A stretch of DNA of 21,730 nt from an uncultured Flavobacteriaceae bacterium. GTDB lineage: Bacteria; Bacteroidota; Bacteroidia; Flavobacteriales; Flavobacteriaceae. The stretch is taken from assembly GCA_938041595.1 (NCBI GenBank), contig CALITN010000159.1, positions 1 through 21,730 on the forward strand, in the 5' to 3' direction. How positions within the stretch are numbered: the first letter of the stretch is position 1; each line of letters opens with the position of its first letter. Below the pieces are notes generated by a model, which worked only from the letters and a program-made list of their open reading frames with translations, was not told where the DNA came from and ran no database searches. Below, in pieces: positions 7,218 to 14,743 of the stretch. The translations under genes were made by a program, and so were the position numbers.

Positions 7218-8210
7218 TTATTCCTTGTCGAGTTTGTACTTGGATAAATCCATACCAAACGTCAACCCTTTAAGGACAACAAGTTCTTCAAGTTCTGTCA
7301 ACGATTTCTTTCCGAAATTGCGGAACTTCATTAAATCATTTTTGTTGTAGGATACCAAATCTCCTAGTGTTTCAACTTCAGCGGCTTTCAAACAGTTCAA
7401 GGCACGAACCGAAAGATCCATGTCGATCAATTTTGTTTTCAAAAGCTGACGCATGTGAAGGGATTCTTCATCATATGTTTCTGTCTGAGCGATTTCATCT
7501 GACTCCAGTGTGATACGCTCATCAGAGAATAACAAGAAGTGATGAATCAAGGTTTTGGCCGCCTCAGTCAGCGCATCTTTAGGATGAATAGAACCATCCG
7601 TAATAATTTCAAAAACCAATTTTTCATAATCGGTCTTCTGCTCAACACGGAAGTTCTCAATACTATATTTTACATTTTTTACCGGAGTGAAGATCGAATC
7701 GATGGCAATGACACCAAGGGGTGCATTGACTTTTTTATTCTCTTCAGCAGGCACGTATCCACGTCCTTTTTCGATGGTCAATTCAATATTCATTTGAACT
7801 GATTTTTCAAGATTGCAAATCACCAAATCGGGATTCAATACTTGAAAACCAGAAGTGAACTTTTGAATATCCGCCGCTTTGAGTTGATCTTGTCCACTGA
7901 TATTAAGCGTTACACTTTCTTCCTCCATGTCTTCGATTTGACGCTTAAAACGAACTTGTTTTAGATTGAGGATAATTTCAGTAACGTCTTCTACCACGCC
8001 AGGAATCGTAGAAAACTCATGCTCTACCCCATCAATTTTGATAGACGTAATTGCAAATCCTTCCAATGAAGAAAGCAATACACGGCGTAATGCATTCCCT
8101 ACAGTCAACCCGTAACCAGGTTCTAGAGGGCGAAATTCGAATTTACCTTCGAATTCCGAGGAATCAATCATGATTACCTTATCGGGTTTTTGAAAATTCA
8201 ATATTGCCAT
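7218..8210 (-). CDS. rpoA: RNA polymerase alpha subunit
   Basis: The alpha dimer scaffolds RNA polymerase assembly and contacts upstream promoter DNA and activators. The protein has 330 residues. The N-terminal domain (1-235) contains the dimer and assembly helix RPLEPGYGLTVGNALRRVLL (27-46). A charged linker (about 236-258) leads to the C-terminal domain. There the DNA-contact residues equivalent to E. coli R265, N268, C269, K298, S299 and E302 are all kept, as Arg269, Asn272, Cys273 (LSVRALNCL) and Lys302, Ser303, Glu306 (GKKSLTELEE). It starts 21 bases after rpsD, in the standard alpha-operon position. Confidence 0.99.
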   Translation of the reverse strand: MAILNFQKPDKVIMIDSSEFEGKFEFRPLEPGYGLTVGNALRRVLLSSLEGFAITSIKIDGVEHEFSTIPGVVEDVTEIILNLKQVRFKRQIEDMEEESVTLNISGQDQLKAADIQKFTSGFQVLNPDLVICNLEKSVQMNIELTIEKGRGYVPAEENKKVNAPLGVIAIDSIFTPVKNVKYSIENFRVEQKTDYEKLVFEIITDGSIHPKDALTEAAKTLIHHFLLFSDERITLESDEIAQTETYDEESLHMRQLLKTKLIDMDLSVRALNCLKAAEVETLGDLVSYNKNDLMKFRNFGKKSLTELEELVVLKGLTFGMDLSKYKLDKE

Positions 8211-8231
8211 AGTTGTTCGTTCGGTTAGGGA

Positions 8232-8837
8232 TTATTTAGAATACAATTCTACGATGAGTTGTTCTTTGATATTTTCAGGAATTTGTAATCGCTCTGGTGT
8301 TGTTACAAAAGTTCCCTCTTTGGTATCCCCATTCCAGGTCAACCATTCATACACTGCTGCATGAGCATCCAAAGAATCTTGAATGGCTTGCAACGATTTG
8401 GATTTTTCACGAACACCAATTACATCACCAGGTCGAAGCTGGTAAGAAGGGATGTTTACAATTTCGCCATTTACTGTAATGTGTCGATGTGATACCAACT
8501 GACGAGCGCCGGAACGGGATCGGGAAATTCCTAAGCGGAATACCGTGTTATCCAATCGTGATTCACACATTTGTAACAAAACTTCACCCGTAACGCCTTT
8601 GCTACGGTTTGCTTTTTCAAAAAGGTTTCTAAATTGACGCTCTAAAATACCATAGGTATATTTGGCTTTTTGCTTCTCCATTAGCTGGATGGCATATTCT
8701 GATTTTTTTCCTCTTCGACGGGTATTCCCATGTTGTCCTGGAGGATAGTTTCTCTTTTCGAAAGATTTGTCAGAGCCGAAAATAGACTCTCCAAATTTTC
8801 TTGAAATTTTTGTCTTAGGACCAATATATCTTGCCAT
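8232..8837 (-). CDS. rpsD: 30S ribosomal protein uS4, zinc-free form
   Basis: uS4 is a primary 16S rRNA binder that nucleates assembly of the 30S body, and in many bacteria it represses its own operon. The protein has 201 residues. The N-terminal part (GPKTKISRKFGESIFGS) lacks the cysteines of the zinc-binding form. The S4 RNA-binding domain begins at about Cys91 (CESRLDNTVFRLGISRSRSG) and contains HRHITVNGEIVNIPSYQLRPG. The ATG at 8837 is the conserved MARYIGP start. It is preceded by the only long spacer of the cluster (82 bases), which can fold into a structured RNA described separately. Confidence 0.98.
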   Translation of the reverse strand: MARYIGPKTKISRKFGESIFGSDKSFEKRNYPPGQHGNTRRRGKKSEYAIQLMEKQKAKYTYGILERQFRNLFEKANRSKGVTGEVLLQMCESRLDNTVFRLGISRSRSGARQLVSHRHITVNGEIVNIPSYQLRPGDVIGVREKSKSLQAIQDSLDAHAAVYEWLTWNGDTKEGTFVTTPERLQIPENIKEQLIVELYSK

Positions 8838-8852
8838 ACTTCTTGTTTTTGT

Positions 8853-8905
8853 GGGACTGAGGTCATGAATTAAGGTCGTTCCTTCGATGACTGGAACTCA
8901 CTCCC
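8853..8905 (-). promoter_or_regulatory. Candidate structured mRNA leader upstream of rpsD (uS4-type)
   Basis: On the minus strand the rpsK-rpsD spacer (8919-8838) can fold as stacked helices. The outer helix pairs GGGAGUGAG (8905-8897) with CUCAGUCCC (8861-8853), 8 of 9 positions. After a 5-base bulge UUCCA (8896-8892), the second helix pairs GUCAU (8891-8887) with AUGAC (8866-8862). An apical hairpin pairs AAGG (8884-8881) with CCUU (8875-8872) around AACGA. The bulged UUCC could instead pair with GGAA (8882-8879), which overlaps the apical hairpin and gives a second possible state. The element ends 15 bases before the rpsD ATG. The position fits autogenous control by uS4. The pairing is seen in the sequence; the function is inferred, and no folding energy was calculated. 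Confidence 0.55.
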
Positions 8906-8919
8906 GATAGCTATTAAAA

Positions 8920-9303
8920 TTATACGCGTCTTCGTTTCGGTGGACGACATCCGTTGTGTGGTAAAGGGGTTACATCGATGATCTCAGTAACTTCAATGCC
9001 GCTGTTGTGAAGGGTTCGAATCGCTGATTCTCTTCCATTCCCTGGACCTTTAACATACACTTTTACTTTTTTCAGACCGGCTTCTGAAGCCACTCCTGCA
9101 CAATCTTCTGCAGCTGTTTGTGCTGCATAGGGAGTGTTTTTCTTAGATCCTCTAAAACCCATCTTTCCAGCACTAGACCAAGCAATAACTTCGCCTTTTT
9201 GGTTGGTCAATGAAATGATGATGTTGTTGAAAGTAGCACTGATGTGTGCCTCGCCAACGGCGTCAACAATTACTTTACGTTTTTTCGCAGATACTTTTGC
9301 CAT
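8920..9303 (-). CDS. rpsK: 30S ribosomal protein uS11
   Basis: uS11 sits on the 30S platform near the E site and helps select tRNA. The 127-residue protein has an alpha-beta core with HISATFNNIIISLTNQKGEV and KVYVKGPGNGRESAIRTL. It ends in the conserved PLPHNGCRPPKRRRV, whose Asn-Gly is the position known in E. coli to form isoaspartate. It starts 10 bases after rpsM, and the ATG at 9303 gives the usual short N-terminus. The 82-base spacer that follows it is the longest gap in the block. Confidence 0.98.
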   Translation of the reverse strand: MAKVSAKKRKVIVDAVGEAHISATFNNIIISLTNQKGEVIAWSSAGKMGFRGSKKNTPYAAQTAAEDCAGVASEAGLKKVKVYVKGPGNGRESAIRTLHNSGIEVTEIIDVTPLPHNGCRPPKRRRV

Positions 9304-9313
9304 ATCTCAATGA

Positions 9314-9688
9314 TTATTTAGTAGCTTTCTTTTTGTTGGCTACCGTTTTACGTTTTCCTTTACGGGTTCTGGAGTTGTTTTTGGTTCGCTGTCCGCGAAG
9401 GGGTAAGCCAGAACGATGACGGATTCCACGATAGCAACCGATATCCATCAAACGCTTGATATTTAACTGGATTTCTGAACGCAATTCTCCTTCGATCTTA
9501 AAAGTACTTACGGCTTCACGAATACTGCTTGTTTCCGCATCGGTCCAGTCTGATACTTTTTTGTCTTCGCTTACTTTGGCTTCAGCTAAAATCTGCTGAG
9601 CACGGCTGCGACCAATACCAAAGATATAAGTCAGTGCGATGACGCCTCTTTTTTGTTTGGGAATATCTACCCCTGAAATTCTTGCCAT
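9314..9688 (-). CDS. rpsM: 30S ribosomal protein uS13
   Basis: uS13 lies in the 30S head, forms inter-subunit bridges and touches the P-site tRNA with its C-terminal tail. It has 124 residues. The start MARISGVDIPKQKRGVIALT leads into a helix-two-turn-helix region (YIFGIGRSRAQQIL). The signature CYRGIRHRSGLPLRGQRTK is followed by a Lys/Arg-rich tail. It begins only 3 bases after the rpmJ stop, which suggests translational coupling. Confidence 0.98.
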   Translation of the reverse strand: MARISGVDIPKQKRGVIALTYIFGIGRSRAQQILAEAKVSEDKKVSDWTDAETSSIREAVSTFKIEGELRSEIQLNIKRLMDIGCYRGIRHRSGLPLRGQRTKNNSRTRKGKRKTVANKKKATK

Positions 9689-9691
9689 AGT

Positions 9692-9808
9692 TTAGCCTTG
9701 TCTTTGTTTGAATCTAGGATTCTTTTTGTTTATAACGTACAGACGTCCCTTGCGTCTAACAATTTTACACTCAGGACTTCTTTTCTTTAAGGAAGCTCTT
9801 ACTTTCAT
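9692..9808 (-). CDS. rpmJ: 50S ribosomal protein bL36, zinc-free form
   Basis: bL36 is the smallest large-subunit protein and binds 23S rRNA helices near the base of the stalk. The 38-residue product runs from MKVRASLKKRSPECKIV to RFKQRQG. In the zinc form the ligands are Cys11, Cys14, Cys27 and His33. Here they are Ser11, Cys14, Asn27 and Phe33, so the protein cannot hold zinc in the usual way. It lies between infA (10-base gap) and rpsM (3-base gap), the standard place in this gene order. Confidence 0.95.
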   Translation of the reverse strand: MKVRASLKKRSPECKIVRRKGRLYVINKKNPRFKQRQG

Positions 9809-9818
9809 TGTTTACTTT

Positions 9819-10034
9819 TTAAAATCTATAAGTGATCCTTGCTTTGGTTAGATCGTAAGGACTCATTTCTAATTTTACTTTATCTCCGGGCAACAGCTTG
9901 ATGTAGTGAAGGCGCATTTTTCCTGAAATGTGTGCCGTAACTACATGCCCATTTTCTAATTCAACACGGAACATGGCATTGGACAGTGCCTCGATGATGG
10001 TTCCTTCTTGCTCTATTGCTGCTTGTTTAGCCAT
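9819..10034 (-). CDS. infA: Translation initiation factor IF-1
   Basis: IF-1 occupies the A site of the 30S subunit during initiation and works with IF-2 and IF-3. It has 71 residues as a single OB-fold. The conserved stretches are EGTIIEALSNAMFRVELENG, HISGKMRLHYIKLLPGDKV and MSPYDLTKARITYRF. The start codon overlaps the secY stop as TAATG, so translation is probably coupled to secY. A map (methionine aminopeptidase) gene, found between secY and infA in many bacteria, is absent here. Confidence 0.98.
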   Translation of the reverse strand: MAKQAAIEQEGTIIEALSNAMFRVELENGHVVTAHISGKMRLHYIKLLPGDKVKLEMSPYDLTKARITYRF

Positions 10035-11386
10035 TATGCCTTGATATTTCTTCTTGTTTTACCTGTTTTCATCAAACCATCGTAATGACGATTCAACAAG
10101 TATGAATTGACCTGTTGCACTGTATCAATCGCAACCCCAACCATAATCAACAAAGACGTACCTCCATAAAACAAGGCCCAGCCTTGCTGCATCCCAATAA
10201 GTTTGACAACAAATGCTGGAAATACGGCTATGCCTGCAAGAAAAAGGGATCCTGGAAAGGTAATATGCGACATTACCGTGTCTAAGAAATCAGCGGTTTC
10301 ATTTCCAGGACGGATGCCCGGAACAAAGCCTCCACTTCGTTTCAAATCATCAGACATTTTGTTTGTAGGAACGGTGATGGCTGTATAGAAATAAGTGAAA
10401 ACAATAATTAAAAAGGCAAATAATACATTATACCACAATCCAAATATGTCAGAAAAATTGGTTTGTATCCATTGTCCTAAATCGGAATCACCCATCAATC
10501 GACCGATATATACAGGTCCGAACATAATTGCTTGAGCAAAAATGATAGGCATTACTCCTGAGGCGTTGAGTTTTAGTGGGATATATTGTCTTGATCCGAA
10601 AACATTTTGCTCATTGGCACCCCCTGCTGTTCGGCGCGCGTACTGGACTGGGATTTGACGGACAGCCATTACCAGAAGAACACTTAAAAGGATGATAACA
10701 ATCCATAGCACCAATTCTATCAATACAAGCATCAGACCTCCGTTGTTTTCACTGACTCGTGAAACCAATTCTTGTGTAAAAGACAATGGAAGATTTGCGA
10801 TAATCCCGACCATAATCAAGATAGAAATCCCGTTTCCAATTCCTTTGTCTGTAATTTTTTCTCCCAACCACATGGCGAAGATAGTCCCTGTAACAAGAAT
10901 GATAACAGACGAAATAACAAATAGTGGACCACGACCAAAAATAAAAGCACTATCAGGAACTCCCAATGCACTCAATCCATATAAGTATGCAGGTGCTTGA
11001 ACGATACAAATCAAAATGGTCAACCAGCGTGTAATCTGATTGAGTTGTTTGCGTCCGCTTTCACCTTCTTTTTGAAGTTTTTGAAGATATGGAATGGCAA
11101 TCCCCATCAATTGAACAACAATAGATGCCGAAATGTAAGGCATGATTCCCAAAGCAAATACTGAAGCATTGGCAAAAGCCCCTCCCGTAAAAGCATTAAG
11201 GAGCCCCAACAATCCTGCCCCATCGGCACGACTATTTAATTCTGCCAACTGAACGGAGTCAATTCCAGGCAATACAATCTGGGCACCAAAGCGGTAAATC
11301 AATAAAATCACCAAGGTTGTTCCGATTCGATCACGGAGTTCCTTGATATTGTAGATGTTCAAAATGGTTTCTAAAAAATTCTTCAT
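10034..11386 (-). CDS. secY: Protein translocase channel subunit SecY
   Basis: SecY forms the protein-conducting channel of the Sec translocon in the inner membrane, with SecE and SecG. It has 450 residues and the expected ten hydrophobic helices. Recognisable parts are the N-terminal helix LRDRIGTTLVILLIYRFGAQ with the plug-region IDSVQLAEL, the loop LQKEGESGRKQLNQITR, the cytosolic segment RRTAGGANEQNVFGSRQYIP, and GGFVPGIRPGNETADFL before the last helices. It is embedded between rplO (9-base gap) and infA (1-base overlap), so channel synthesis is tied to ribosome synthesis. Confidence 0.99.
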   Translation of the reverse strand: MKNFLETILNIYNIKELRDRIGTTLVILLIYRFGAQIVLPGIDSVQLAELNSRADGAGLLGLLNAFTGGAFANASVFALGIMPYISASIVVQLMGIAIPYLQKLQKEGESGRKQLNQITRWLTILICIVQAPAYLYGLSALGVPDSAFIFGRGPLFVISSVIILVTGTIFAMWLGEKITDKGIGNGISILIMVGIIANLPLSFTQELVSRVSENNGGLMLVLIELVLWIVIILLSVLLVMAVRQIPVQYARRTAGGANEQNVFGSRQYIPLKLNASGVMPIIFAQAIMFGPVYIGRLMGDSDLGQWIQTNFSDIFGLWYNVLFAFLIIVFTYFYTAITVPTNKMSDDLKRSGGFVPGIRPGNETADFLDTVMSHITFPGSLFLAGIAVFPAFVVKLIGMQQGWALFYGGTSLLIMVGVAIDTVQQVNSYLLNRHYDGLMKTGKTRRNIKA

Positions 11387-11395
11387 CCGTATTAA

Positions 11396-11848
11396 TTAGA
11401 TCGTTACAGCTTCTCCACCAGCCACTTCAATAGCAGCTTGAGCAGTAGCAGTAAACTTATGTGCTTCAATTTTTAGAGCGGCGTCTAATTTGCCACGACC
11501 TAAAATCTTTACCAAATCGTTTTTTCCAACCAAACGCAGGTCAATAAGCGTTTGAAGTGAAACGTCACCTTTAATTTTTTTAGCTTCTACCAAAGACTGA
11601 AGAACATCAAGGTTTACGCCTTGATACTCTTTTCGATTGATATTCTTAAAACCAAATTTAGGAACACGGCGTTGAAGGGGCATTTGCCCTCCTTCGAAAC
11701 CAATCTTTTTGGAATACCCTGAACGAGACTTGGCTCCTTTGTGACCTCGGGTGGCCGTGCCGCCTTTCCCAGATCCTTGGCCGCGTCCGACGCGTTTGCT
11801 ATTCTTATGTGTAGATCCCGATGCCGGGCTTAAATTTTGTAAACTCAT
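11396..11848 (-). CDS. rplO: 50S ribosomal protein uL15
   Basis: uL15 is a late-assembly 23S rRNA binder that links several rRNA domains. It has 150 residues. The extended glycine- and lysine-rich N-terminal arm (KRVGRGQGSGKGGTATRGHK) and GGQMPLQRRVPKFGFKN reach into the rRNA core. The globular C-terminal domain ends HKFTATAQAAIEVAGGEAVTI. It follows rpmD by 11 bases, and its start context is A/G-rich (AGAAAAAGAAG) without a real Shine-Dalgarno sequence. Confidence 0.98.
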   Translation of the reverse strand: MSLQNLSPASGSTHKNSKRVGRGQGSGKGGTATRGHKGAKSRSGYSKKIGFEGGQMPLQRRVPKFGFKNINRKEYQGVNLDVLQSLVEAKKIKGDVSLQTLIDLRLVGKNDLVKILGRGKLDAALKIEAHKFTATAQAAIEVAGGEAVTI

Positions 11849-11859
11849 CTTCTTTTTCT

Positions 11860-12039
11860 TTATGCTTCTGTTACTGAAACTAAGTGTTTTACTTTATCCA
11901 CCATTCCTAAAATAGAAGGGGTGGCTTCATGAGTAACTTCCTTGCCGATGCCTCGTAAGCCAAGAGCCTCCAGGGTTCTTTTTTGCGATTGCAAACGCTT
12001 GATGCTACTTTTTGTTTGTGTGATTTTAATCTGTGACAT
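11860..12039 (-). CDS. rpmD: 50S ribosomal protein uL30
   Basis: This 59-residue protein reads MSQIKITQTKSSIKRL at the start and ends KHLVSVTEA. The uL30 fold is visible: a first strand, the helix RTLEALGLRGIGKEVTHEAT with the conserved GLRxIGKxV motif, then TPSILGMVDKVKHLV. It binds 23S rRNA domain II on the large subunit. The bacterial form is normally about 58-60 residues, so it is full length. It lies 10 bases after rpsE and 11 before rplO, as in standard spc operons. Confidence 0.95.
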   Translation of the reverse strand: MSQIKITQTKSSIKRLQSQKRTLEALGLRGIGKEVTHEATPSILGMVDKVKHLVSVTEA

Positions 12040-12049
12040 AGGAGAGGTC

Positions 12050-12574
12050 TTATCCGTTAAACACTTTATCTAATGAAATTCCGCGTTGCTTGGCGACCAT
12101 CAATGGGTTACGTAATTGCAACAACGCATCGAAAGTAGCTTTCACCACGTTATGAGGGTTGGACGACCCCTGTGATTTGGATAGTACATTGTGAACTCCA
12201 ACGGCTTCCAATACCGCACGAACAGCACCACCGGCAATAACTCCAGTACCTTCGGAGGCAGGTTTCAAGAAAACGCGGGCACCGCCGTATTTTCCTTTTT
12301 GCTCATGAGGAAGCGTTGCTTTCTCGATAGGGATGCGTACAAGATTTTTCTTGGCATCTTCCACGGCTTTGGAGATAGCTTCGGAAACTTCTTTTGATTT
12401 TCCTAGACCTTGACCTACTACTCCGTTTTCGTCACCCACTACAACGATGGCTGAAAATCCGAAAGTACGTCCTCCCTTGGTTACTTTGGTAACACGTTGT
12501 ACGCCTACCAAACGATCTTTAAGATCGAGACCTACGGGCTTTACCAATTCTACGTTTTTATAATTATGATACAT
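12050..12574 (-). CDS. rpsE: 30S ribosomal protein uS5
   Basis: uS5 lies at the mRNA entry channel, helps unwind mRNA and controls decoding accuracy. It is the spectinomycin-resistance protein. It has 174 residues. The double-stranded RNA-binding domain includes RVTKVTKGGRTFGFSAIVVV (27-46), the loop that contacts helix 34. The C-terminal domain contains GTGVIAGGAVRAVLEAVGVH and SSNPHNVVKATFDALLQL. It starts 9 bases after rplR. Confidence 0.98.
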   Translation of the reverse strand: MYHNYKNVELVKPVGLDLKDRLVGVQRVTKVTKGGRTFGFSAIVVVGDENGVVGQGLGKSKEVSEAISKAVEDAKKNLVRIPIEKATLPHEQKGKYGGARVFLKPASEGTGVIAGGAVRAVLEAVGVHNVLSKSQGSSNPHNVVKATFDALLQLRNPLMVAKQRGISLDKVFNG

Positions 12575-12583
12575 CGTTGCGAT

Positions 12584-12934
12584 TTAAAATTTTAATCCAC
12601 TTTCACGTGCGCCATCAGCCAAGGCCTTAATTCTACCGTGATAGAGATAGCCTCCACGGTCAAAACGTACGGTTTCAATTCCGGCTTTTTGTGCGCGTTC
12701 GGAAATAAGTTTTCCCACTTGCTGCGCTGTTTCGATTTTCCCGGAAGCTTTAACTGCGTCTTCACGAGAAGAAGCCGAGGCAATGGTAATTCCATTGACA
12801 TCGTCAATCAACTGCGCATAAATTTCTTTATTACTTCGGAATACCGACAAGCGAGGGGCCGTAGCCGTTCCGCTAATTGTCTTACGTATTCTAAGTTGTA
12901 TGCGATTTCTTCGCTGTAGTTTAGATAGTGCCAT
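12584..12934 (-). CDS. rplR: 50S ribosomal protein uL18
   Basis: uL18 binds 5S rRNA and helps to attach it to the 50S subunit together with uL5. It has 116 residues, the usual bacterial length. The basic N-terminus (ALSKLQRRNRIQLRIRKTI) is followed by RLSVFRSNKEIYAQLIDD, the core strands, and the typical ending RGGYLYHGRIKALADGARES with GLKF. It sits between rplF and rpsE with 9-base gaps on both sides. Confidence 0.98.
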   Translation of the reverse strand: MALSKLQRRNRIQLRIRKTISGTATAPRLSVFRSNKEIYAQLIDDVNGITIASASSREDAVKASGKIETAQQVGKLISERAQKAGIETVRFDRGGYLYHGRIKALADGARESGLKF

Positions 12935-12943
12935 AGTGCTCTA

Positions 12944-13486
12944 TTATGCTGATTTACCTGCTTTTCTTCTAATTTCTTCTCCGACAAATTTCACTCCTTT
13001 ACCTTTGTAAGGTTCCGGCTTGCGGAAGGAACGTATTTTGGCTGCAACATAGCCCACCAACTGCTTGTCGTAAGAGCTAAGTTTTACGATAGGGTTTTTT
13101 CCTTTTTCAGAAACTGTATCAACTTTCACCTCTGGGGCAATGTCCAATACGATGTTGTGTGAAAATCCAAGGGCAAGATCAAGCTTTTGGCCTTGGTGAC
13201 TGGCACGATATCCAACCCCTACCAATTCGAGTTCTTTGGTAAAGCCTTCGCTTACCCCTTGAACCATATTGGCAAGCAAGGCACGATATAGTCCGTGCTT
13301 GGCGCGGTGATCTTTAGAATCCGTTGGACGACTTACTTCAAGAATTCCTTCTTTTTCGGTAACACTTACTGTATCATATTCTTGTGTCAACTCTCCTAGC
13401 TTACCTTTCACAGTAATAAGGTTTGGTTGGATCGTTACAGTAACGCCTTCTGGGATCGCAATGGGACTTTTTCCTATTCTAGACAT
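12944..13486 (-). CDS. rplF: 50S ribosomal protein uL6
   Basis: uL6 sits near the factor-binding site and the sarcin-ricin loop. It has 180 residues and two repeated alpha/beta domains. The start is MSRIGKSPIAIPEGV. The C-terminal 23S rRNA-binding part has KIRSFRKPEPYKGKGVKFVG followed by EEIRRKAGKSA, matching the family signature PEPYKGKG(V/I)(R/K). It lies 13 bases after rpsH in standard spc order. Confidence 0.98.
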   Translation of the reverse strand: MSRIGKSPIAIPEGVTVTIQPNLITVKGKLGELTQEYDTVSVTEKEGILEVSRPTDSKDHRAKHGLYRALLANMVQGVSEGFTKELELVGVGYRASHQGQKLDLALGFSHNIVLDIAPEVKVDTVSEKGKNPIVKLSSYDKQLVGYVAAKIRSFRKPEPYKGKGVKFVGEEIRRKAGKSA

Positions 13487-13499
13487 AATTGTATTCGTT

Positions 13500-13901
13500 T
13501 TAGTAGACGTAGCAAATTAATTCACCCCCTACATTTTCTTTGGTCGCTTGTTTACCGGTCATCACTCCCTTGGAAGTAGAGACAATGGCAATTCCCAATC
13601 CATTAAGGATTCGGGGAAGAGAATCGGATCCTGTATATTTTCGTAAACCAGGAGTACTAATTCGCTGTAAGGCTTTGATCACGGGCTCTTTGGAGAGCTT
13701 GTCATACTTCAAAGCGATTTTTATATTTCCTTGGTGATTTTTGGTCTCCTCAAATTTGTAGCTAAGGATGTAACCTTGATCAAACAAGATTTTGGTGATT
13801 TCTTTCTTCAAATTAGAAGCCGGAATGTCAACCACTCGGTGACCGGCGGCATTCGCATTTCGGATTCGTGTCAAATAATCTGCAATCGGATCTGTGTACA
13901 T
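13500..13901 (-). CDS. rpsH: 30S ribosomal protein uS8
   Basis: uS8 is a primary binder of 16S rRNA helix 21. In E. coli it also represses the spc operon by binding the rplE region of the mRNA. It has 133 residues. The start MYTDPIADYLTRIRNANAAG and the C-terminal RNA-binding signature LGIAIVSTSKGVMTGKQATK are clear. It follows rpsN by 15 bases, the spacer being AT-rich (TAAAATAAACG) as usual in this phylum. I could not identify an uS8-site mimic in rplE. Confidence 0.98.
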   Translation of the reverse strand: MYTDPIADYLTRIRNANAAGHRVVDIPASNLKKEITKILFDQGYILSYKFEETKNHQGNIKIALKYDKLSKEPVIKALQRISTPGLRKYTGSDSLPRILNGLGIAIVSTSKGVMTGKQATKENVGGELICYVY

Positions 13902-13916
13902 AATGCGTTTATTTTA

Positions 13917-14186
13917 TTACCAGCTGGCTTTAGTTACTCCTGGGATCAAACCTTTGTTGGCCATTTCTCGGAAGGTCACCCTTGAAATACCAAACTGTCG
14001 CATATACCCTTTAGGTCTTCCGGTAAGTTTGCATCGGTTGTGCATACGGATCGGAGAGGCATTCTTGGGAAGCTTCTGTAGCGCTTCATGGTCGCCAGCT
14101 TCTTTAAGGGCCTTTCTTTTAGCTGCATATTTTGCAACCATTTTTGCTCGTTTCACTTCACGAGCTTTCATGGATTCTTTTGCCAT
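13917..14186 (-). CDS. rpsN: 30S ribosomal protein uS14, long zinc-free form
   Basis: uS14 is a late-assembly protein of the 30S head beside uS3 and uS19. It has 89 residues, the length of the long zinc-independent type, against 61 for the short CxxC zinc form. The region that would carry the first zinc pair reads RMHNRCKLTGRPKGYMRQF, with a single cysteine. The ending is REMANKGLIPGVTKASW. It begins 2 bases after the rplE stop (TAATTATG). Confidence 0.97.
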   Translation of the reverse strand: MAKESMKAREVKRAKMVAKYAAKRKALKEAGDHEALQKLPKNASPIRMHNRCKLTGRPKGYMRQFGISRVTFREMANKGLIPGVTKASW

Positions 14187-14188
14187 AA

Positions 14189-14740
14189 TTAGTTCTTTTG
14201 AAAGGGAAGTCCCAATTCTTGTAATAGTGATTTAGCTTCTTTGTCTGTTGGGGCTGATGTCACAAAAGTGATATCCATTCCCGATATTTTGTTGACTTTG
14301 TCAATATCAATCTCAGGGAAGATTATTTGTTCTGTCACCCCTAAGTTGTAGTTTCCACGGCCGTCAAAACCAGTTGCTTTTACTCCACGGAAGTCACGTA
14401 CTCGTGGCAAAGCAGTAGTTACTAGGCGATCAAGGAATTCATACATACGCTCGCCACGAAGGGTTACTTTGGCCCCAATGGGCATTCCTTTTCGCAATTT
14501 AAAGGAAGCAACGTCTTTCTTGGAAAGAGTAGAAATAGCTTTTTGACCGGTGATTGTCGATAATTCTTCCAACGCATGATCGATGAGTTTTTTGTCGGCT
14601 ACTGCCTGACCCACACCACGGCTTAGAACAATCTTTTCTAGCTTAGGTACCTGCATAACGCTTTTGTAGCCAAACTCTTCTTTGAGGCTGTTGACAATAC
14701 GGTCTTTATATTCTTGTTTTAGTCTTGGAACGTAACTCAT
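14189..14740 (-). CDS. rplE: 50S ribosomal protein uL5
   Basis: uL5 binds 5S rRNA and forms the central-protuberance bridge to the 30S head, touching P-site tRNA. It has 183 residues. Diagnostic stretches are MQVPKLEKIVLSRGVGQA, ITGQKAISTLSKKDVASFKL with RKGMPIGAKVTLRG, RDFRGVKATGFDGRGNYNLG and the VTEQIIFPEID motif. It starts 3 bases after rplX (TAAGTCATG), close enough for re-initiation by the same ribosome. Confidence 0.98.
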   Translation of the reverse strand: MSYVPRLKQEYKDRIVNSLKEEFGYKSVMQVPKLEKIVLSRGVGQAVADKKLIDHALEELSTITGQKAISTLSKKDVASFKLRKGMPIGAKVTLRGERMYEFLDRLVTTALPRVRDFRGVKATGFDGRGNYNLGVTEQIIFPEIDIDKVNKISGMDITFVTSAPTDKEAKSLLQELGLPFQKN

Positions 14741-14743
14741 GAC

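Noticed and set aside
14189..14740. uS8-binding site mimic in the rplE mRNA (as in E. coli spc control)
   Set aside because: I looked for a helix-21-like hairpin around the rplE start and found no convincing match by eye.
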